From: Bacillota bacterium
GTDB taxonomy: Bacteria; Bacillota; Clostridia; Lachnospirales; Lachnospiraceae
DNA: 19,098 bases
Assembly: GCA_023409835.1 (NCBI GenBank)
Contig: JAEYQV010000033.1
Location: 1-19,098 of the forward strand
Direction: 5' to 3'
The translations under genes and the position numbers were made by a program. The notes below the pieces were generated by a model that was not told the DNA's origin, ran no database searches, and saw nothing but the letters and a program-made list of their open reading frames with translations. Shown piece after piece: positions 15,081-19,098 of the stretch; position 1 is the stretch's first letter; every line of letters begins with the position of its first letter.

Positions 15081-15254
15081 TGTTGACTTATATTATCATA
15101 TATTATATTCAGATGCAAGAAAAAAATTAAAAATTCTGCAAATTAATATACAATTAATTCAACCTCGCATCGTGAACGTCTCAGGTAATTGGATTACCGT
15201 GGATGCTCCCTGAATCTCTATGCGGTTTACTGATATAAGCAACCTAATAAGTGC
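15081..15254. other. AT-rich untranslated gap
   Basis: This stretch between the LtaS-like gene and its terminator holds no supportable gene. It contains a small hairpin (GGTAAT/ATTACC, 15184-15198) and long A/T tracts. A weak minus-strand promoter-like pair (TTGCAT, 17 bases, TAATAT near 15117-15089) lies before the terminator and is not convincing. Confidence 0.5.
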
Positions 15255-17768
15255 TTATTTAAAATCCTCCGGATAATTCGGGAACAGATAACGGTAATAA
15301 TCCTCCCTCAGGATACTCTGGGATACCATGAATTTATTCTTTATCACCTTGTTCAGATTCTTAATATAATCCTCCGGAAGCTCTTCACCGGTCAGATTGA
15401 TTGCTTCTCCGCTCTCGGAATTATACATCACCTTATCTGTGATAAAGCTCCGGTTGCTTAGGATGACTAACGGCTCCGCGTCGGAGAAGATATCCCTCCC
15501 CATTAAAAGTCTTGAATCATAGGTTATTCCAAACAGATTAGACAGGGTCGGGAGGATATCCAGACTGGAACAGGGCTCCTCCACCACAATATTCTCCTTC
15601 ATGGTAGGATTCCAAAGGATGAAATTATTCTTATAAACCTCAAATACCGGATCAACCTCATGGCCGGCCATCTCATCCAGCTGCTCCTTCTCCCAGGCAT
15701 AGGGATAATGATCCGCACTGAGAGCGATTACGGTCCGATGAGCAACTCCGGCCTCCTCAAGCTTCTTTATCAGAAGCTCCAGGGCGCGGTCCAGTTCTAT
15801 CTGACAGGCGATATAAGCCTTGCCTTCCTCCGATAAGGGCAAATCCCTCACCAGATCCCGATTCTTATAGGACATGCTGTTCCCGATAAAGGTATAGTTC
15901 ATATGCCCGCTGACCGTAAGGTAATATACATGGAAGGGATTCTCATCCGTGTATTCGTCAACGGTGTGATTGATCATCTCCAGATCAGAGCCGGGCCAAA
16001 CATCGGAATCTAAAACCAATCCGTTGCCCTTTGCCTTAAAAATATAACCCAGGTTCGGATGAGTCTCATTTCTCTGGTAATAGGTATAGGTATGGTTATG
16101 ATACGCCTTACTCTCTACACCCAGAAGGTCAAACTGATGTCCCAGGGTAAATGGTAGAAGATTATTTCTGGAATGGTACATGCTTCTGGTTCCCACCGGA
16201 ATTAGTCCGGTCAGATTCACATATTCACCGTCGCTGGTGCTGGTTTGCCAGAGGGCAGTATAAAAATTATTGAAGATAAAGCCCTCATGCGTTAATTTAT
16301 ACAGCGTCGGAGTTACATCCTCCCTGACAGCATAGGGATAGAACCCCTCCGCAGTAATCAGTATAAGGTTATAGCCCTGAAACATACCCGTATATTTATT
16401 CTTATTGGTCGGTGTTACGGAAGCAAAATAATTATGTAGCGTCCGAATGGTCTCATTCTTCTCTGCTGCTGCCAAAGCAGCAAAGTCGATATCCATGATA
16501 TTCGGTGAGGTATTGACTGGGGTAGGGGTAGGTGGCGGTGCCGGTGTCGGAGTAGCATTTGGCGGCAACGGAGCCGGGGTAGCCGTCACTTTGGGTTCGG
16601 GTACCGGGGTCGGTGCCTGTGTCGGCTGAAGTACCTCCCAGGAGATTGCATCCGTATCTGCCAGGTCGAGCTCCTCCTCCCCCTGAATCAGCTTTCCCAG
16701 ATCGAATCTGGTCAGCGTTACCACTCCGAGCTGCTTTCCGCACAGATCGGGTACCTTGGTGTGATGATACAGATCATAGGGTGAATAGTCACTCTTTCCG
16801 AAAAATTGAAGGGAAATCAGCGCAAACAGCTGAAATAGGATACCGGCGGCAAGGAGCCCCCCCTGTATTCTTATGCTCCTGCGTTCTCCGGAAAACACCT
16901 TATGTATCAGCAACGCAAGAACCGGCAGGGGTAAGAATACCAGGCATAGGTTGCCGATATTCGCAAGAATAGCGGTCAGAACCTCCGAGCCAAATTCCGC
17001 TACTGCATCATCCGCCATTCCAATTGACTGGAAGGAGAAGAATACTTTAAATACATAATAATATATCAACTGCAATCCAAATATAATGCAGGTCAATCCG
17101 GTCGTCAGCCATAGAAGGAGCTTCTGCATCCTACGTTCAAAGAAGCCCGGCAACAGGGTATATAAGAAACCGGCCGGTATTGCAAATATGACAGGATAGA
17201 TCAGCTTCCCATCCACGGAGCCATAAATCAGCAGATGAAATACAAGCTCCAGATAAATCAGAAAGCCGATACAAAAGGCAAGCATACCGAACAAGCCGGT
17301 TTTCGGAGTAATATTTCCTCTGTCAGTTGTTTCTTTTAGCAACTTGGCTGTTTTATTAATTATGAGCTTAATCTTCGGACCGGATTTATTATTCTTTGTC
17401 CCTGGCTCACTGGTATTATCCGACATAAGCTCTATCCTATTATCCTCTGAGCTGGCATTGTCAGTACCGGCATTATCTGTAATGGCATTGTCTGAGCCGG
17501 CATTGTCAGTACTAGTATTGTCTGTGCTGGCATTGTCTGTACCGGCATTGTCTGTACCGGCATTGTCTGTGCCGGCATTGTCTGTGCCGGCATTGTCTGT
17601 GCTGGCATAGTCTGTGCTGGCATAGTCTGTGCTGGCATTGTCTGTGCTGGCATTCTCCACTGAATTCTGATAGGACTGAATTCCATCGGCAGCTTCTGCT
17701 TCGTTCATTCCGATCTCTGCTGCCTCCTGACTGCTTTTATTCCGGCTCTGATTCCTTTCCGCTTCCAT
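15255..17768 (-). CDS. LtaS-family (sulfatase fold) membrane phosphoglycerol transferase-like protein
   Basis: The 837-residue protein has a cytoplasmic tail (1-155) with pentapeptide repeats, about five membrane helices (near 158-180, 188-210, 216-244, 265-292, 302-322), a Pro/Thr-rich stalk (about 380-420) and an extracellular sulfatase-fold domain (about 465-760). Metal and catalytic residues of lipoteichoic acid synthase are recognisable: Glu474 (ITAEGF), Thr511 (STSDGEY), His622 (SGHMNY) and Asp686-His687 (SADHY). LtaS-type enzymes move glycerol phosphate from phosphatidylglycerol onto a polymer or glycan. The tail and stalk make it longer than LtaS (about 650). The start at 17768 has AGAGGAG about ten bases upstream, and it begins 14 bases after the S66 gene. 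It may make lipoteichoic acid or decorate another surface polymer; the substrate cannot be told from sequence. Confidence 0.87.
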   Translation of the reverse strand: MEAERNQSRNKSSQEAAEIGMNEAEAADGIQSYQNSVENASTDNASTDYASTDYASTDNAGTDNAGTDNAGTDNAGTDNASTDNTSTDNAGSDNAITDNAGTDNASSEDNRIELMSDNTSEPGTKNNKSGPKIKLIINKTAKLLKETTDRGNITPKTGLFGMLAFCIGFLIYLELVFHLLIYGSVDGKLIYPVIFAIPAGFLYTLLPGFFERRMQKLLLWLTTGLTCIIFGLQLIYYYVFKVFFSFQSIGMADDAVAEFGSEVLTAILANIGNLCLVFLPLPVLALLIHKVFSGERRSIRIQGGLLAAGILFQLFALISLQFFGKSDYSPYDLYHHTKVPDLCGKQLGVVTLTRFDLGKLIQGEEELDLADTDAISWEVLQPTQAPTPVPEPKVTATPAPLPPNATPTPAPPPTPTPVNTSPNIMDIDFAALAAAEKNETIRTLHNYFASVTPTNKNKYTGMFQGYNLILITAEGFYPYAVREDVTPTLYKLTHEGFIFNNFYTALWQTSTSDGEYVNLTGLIPVGTRSMYHSRNNLLPFTLGHQFDLLGVESKAYHNHTYTYYQRNETHPNLGYIFKAKGNGLVLDSDVWPGSDLEMINHTVDEYTDENPFHVYYLTVSGHMNYTFIGNSMSYKNRDLVRDLPLSEEGKAYIACQIELDRALELLIKKLEEAGVAHRTVIALSADHYPYAWEKEQLDEMAGHEVDPVFEVYKNNFILWNPTMKENIVVEEPCSSLDILPTLSNLFGITYDSRLLMGRDIFSDAEPLVILSNRSFITDKVMYNSESGEAINLTGEELPEDYIKNLNKVIKNKFMVSQSILREDYYRYLFPNYPEDFK
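17442..17651 (-). repeat. 15-base in-frame tandem repeats
   Basis: Fourteen pentapeptide units (ASTDN, AGTDN and variants, the last degenerate) encode residues 40-109 of the LtaS-like protein. The plus-strand unit resembles GTGCTGGCATTGTCT. Central copies are nearly identical, and outer copies are more diverged (ASTDY, TSTDN, AITDN, ASSED), the usual pattern of slippage. The 15-base period preserves the frame when copies are gained or lost. Confidence 0.95.
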
Positions 17769-17782
17769 ACGTTACGGCTCCT

Positions 17783-18811
17783 CTATCTTTGATCAAATTG
17801 AATACTTCCTTTGCCGCCCTTGCATCTGAGCTCCGCTATGGCTCCACAAACCATGGCAATTTGAGGCGGCTTATGTCCAATATCTGCTTCCAGGATTACA
17901 GGTACATGAAGCTCCTTTAACACACTCATAACTGCTTCTTCATAATCGGTATCCGTATAGGAGCGAAACATGGCGGGCCTTCCGAAGACAAAACCGACAG
18001 CATGGTCAAACCAGCCGGCCTCCTTCAGCTGCCAAAGCCCCCGGATCAGGGCTTCACTTCCCAGATCAAAGCTTTCCAGGAACCATACTATTCCGTCGGA
18101 TTTATATTTATGAACGAATTCCTTCGTTTTATCAAATCTTGTTCCAACCAGATAAAGCAGTACATCCAGACAACCGCCGATTGCCCTGCCCTTAAGGATA
18201 ATCTCCTCCTGCGGTTCCATCCCTTCCGGCTGCAGACCTCTCCATTCCACCGGCTTCGTCAGCTCGTACTCCTCCCGTCCGGTAATCTTGTTCAGATGTC
18301 CGTCCTGATAGAGCTCAAAGCTGTTCTGAACGATATCCTGTCCTTCCAGAAGCCTAACATGATTCCATAGAGAGGAATGCCAGGTCTCCATTCCGAAGGT
18401 ACTGAAATTATTGCCGTATATCGTAGCAATATCAAGGTTTGTCGTAACCGTAAAGGTAAGTCCGGTAATATCAGAATATCCCTGCAGCCATTTCGGATCC
18501 TTCTTCAGGGCCTCAAGGTCCAGATGGGAAAGCATCTCCACCAGAAAATCGCCTCCACGGGCAGCGATGATGGCTCTTACCTCTCTATTTTCAAAGAGCT
18601 GTTTTAGCTCCATTGCCCTTGTCCTGCCGTCGGCACTTCTCCCTTTCAGGCAATGCCTGACACTATCGGTCACAACGACCGGATAACCAAGCTCTTCAAA
18701 ATGATTAATTCCGCTTTCAAGAGCATTCAAATCAACCTCATTCTCGCAGCCTGCTGAGGGCGCTGTCACACCAATCTTACTGCCTTTCCCCAAGCACCAG
18801 GGATATATCAT
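17783..18811 (-). CDS. S66-family LD-carboxypeptidase (MccF/LdcA type)
   Basis: The 342-residue serine peptidase has the S66 layout: an N-terminal KIGVTAPSA strand, the AARGGD element (83-88) before the nucleophile, Ser113 in LQGYSDITGL, Glu246 in WFLESFD and His313 in DIGHKPPQIAM, which make the Ser-Glu-His triad. S66 enzymes remove the terminal D-Ala from cell-wall tetrapeptides during peptidoglycan recycling, or, in the MccF branch, cleave microcin C-type peptide adenylates. No signal peptide is seen, so it is cytoplasmic. The start at 18811 has AAAGGAGG seven bases upstream. It is the first gene of a two-gene operon with the LtaS-like enzyme, favouring a cell-envelope role. The sequence alone does not separate LdcA from MccF function. 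Confidence 0.92.
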   Translation of the reverse strand: MIYPWCLGKGSKIGVTAPSAGCENEVDLNALESGINHFEELGYPVVVTDSVRHCLKGRSADGRTRAMELKQLFENREVRAIIAARGGDFLVEMLSHLDLEALKKDPKWLQGYSDITGLTFTVTTNLDIATIYGNNFSTFGMETWHSSLWNHVRLLEGQDIVQNSFELYQDGHLNKITGREEYELTKPVEWRGLQPEGMEPQEEIILKGRAIGGCLDVLLYLVGTRFDKTKEFVHKYKSDGIVWFLESFDLGSEALIRGLWQLKEAGWFDHAVGFVFGRPAMFRSYTDTDYEEAVMSVLKELHVPVILEADIGHKPPQIAMVCGAIAELRCKGGKGSIQFDQR

Positions 18812-18872
18812 ATGATGTCCTCCTTTGTCTGCATTCTAATCCCTTAGATACCAATAGAATCCTCTAACGGCA

Positions 18873-18901
18873 AGTATACCATTTTAGATAGATTATATCA
18901 A
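18873..18901 (-). promoter_or_regulatory. Sigma-A promoter of the S66-LtaS-like operon
   Basis: On the minus strand TTGATA (18901-18896), a 17-base spacer and TATACT (18878-18873) match the consensus at five of six positions in each hexamer. The -35 element overlaps the last codons and stop of the upstream open frame. The leader before the S66 gene is about 55 bases. Confidence 0.75.
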
Positions 18902-19098
18902 TCTGAAAGTAGTCTCCGGCCCTTGAAGCAAAGGCAAAACCTGTTCTGTATACGGTTTATCTGCCTTTCTCAGACAACCGCCAACATAAAAAGCTGTTAC
19001 ATATTTACCTTGATGACCGGGGACGAAAGTCCCTCTGGTAGTCTCGATTCCTATGCAACAGCTCCCTATTCTCATCAACTTTACTATTTTGACAGCTT
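18893..19098 (-). CDS. Unidentified C-terminal fragment at the window edge
   Basis: A minus-strand frame stays open from the right edge to a TAA at 18893-18895, giving about 67 residues that end LLQGPETTFRLI. In-frame TTG/ATG codons near 19078-19073 could start a short protein, but no strong ribosome site is seen, so a truncated longer gene is more likely. The pattern CC-x5-TTRGTFVPGHQGKY loosely recalls small Cys/His motifs in some DNA-associated proteins, but this is not enough to assign a function. The same DNA contains nested inverted repeats, so it might instead be structured RNA. Confidence 0.35.
   Translation of the reverse strand, partial: AVKIVKLMRIGSCCIGIETTRGTFVPGHQGKYVTAFYVGGCLRKADKPYTEQVLPLLQGPETTFRLI
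18992..19063. repeat. 12-base inverted repeat enclosing a GAAA-loop hairpin
   Basis: AGCTGTTACATA (18992-19003) and TATGCAACAGCT (19052-19063) are complementary at eleven of twelve positions, and the remaining pair can wobble. Inside, GGGAC-GAAA-GTCCC (19020-19033) forms a plus-strand hairpin with a GNRA-type loop, flanked by GACC/GG..GTC pairing. On the minus strand the outer stem is followed by TTTTT (18991-18987 region), so a terminator reading is also possible. Confidence 0.55.

Noticed and set aside
17344..17686. Repetitive open frames on both strands over the LtaS-like 5' region
   Set aside because: They are other-frame readings of the 15-base repeat (for example SVPAL and MPAQT runs) with no start signals; the 837-residue frame extends into recognised domains.
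19009..19034. Hammerhead ribozyme-like core (TGATGA followed by GAAA)
   Set aside because: The intervening bases cannot form stem II, and the GAAA is instead the loop of a GGGAC/GTCCC hairpin.

Overview
The window looks like chromosomal DNA of a low-to-moderate GC, Gram-positive, anaerobic Clostridia-type bacterium, most likely Lachnospiraceae or a close relative. This is inferred from strong AGGAGG-type ribosome binding sites, sigma-A promoters, a T-box leader, GatCAB-dependent Asn-tRNA synthesis with an archaeal-type AspRS, an LtaS-family enzyme and a Clostridia-style type IV pilus (T4P) cluster. No mobile element, CRISPR array, tRNA or rRNA gene was seen.

Positions 1-7100, minus strand: a T4P operon read right to left: pilB (assembly ATPase), pilC (platform protein), pilA (major pilin), a fused pilM-pilN gene, pilO, and a pilV-like minor pilin that runs off the left edge. 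A near-consensus sigma-A promoter lies upstream of pilB. A repeat-rich 284-base leader precedes pilA. A hairpin after pilA could damp expression of the assembly genes relative to the pilin.

Positions 7060-9700: a divergent gene encodes a 685-residue protein with a FliK-like (flagellar hook-length control) C-terminal domain and a 12-residue tandem repeat. It has a good sigma-D-type motility promoter match. It ends tail-to-tail, with overlapping stop codons, against a small PilZ-domain gene (predicted c-di-GMP receptor). PilB carries an MshEN-type N-terminus, another possible c-di-GMP receptor, so the segment may form a second-messenger-tuned surface-motility module.

Positions 9710-15015, minus strand: an aspS-gatC-gatA-gatB operon behind a T-box leader. 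The AspRS is the short archaeal type expected to be non-discriminating: it charges both tRNA-Asp and tRNA-Asn, and GatCAB amidates Asp-tRNA-Asn. The best candidate specifier codon in the leader is AAC (Asn), which would make the operon respond to uncharged tRNA-Asn. A hairpin terminator follows gatB.

Positions 15038-18901, minus strand: a two-gene envelope operon, an S66-family LD-carboxypeptidase followed by a large LtaS/sulfatase-family membrane enzyme. The latter has a 5-residue tandem repeat in its N-terminal tail and a Pro/Thr-rich stalk. A sigma-A promoter precedes the operon and a terminator ends it. The right edge (18893-19098) holds the 3' end of an unidentified open frame that is also rich in nested inverted repeats.

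The most notable points are the FliK-like gene with a sigma-D-like promoter beside the T4P locus, three genes with in-frame repeat or low-complexity tracts (two of them true tandem repeats), the PilMN fusion that keeps the PilM-docking peptide at its junction, and the possible tRNA-Asn control of the aspS-gatCAB operon.
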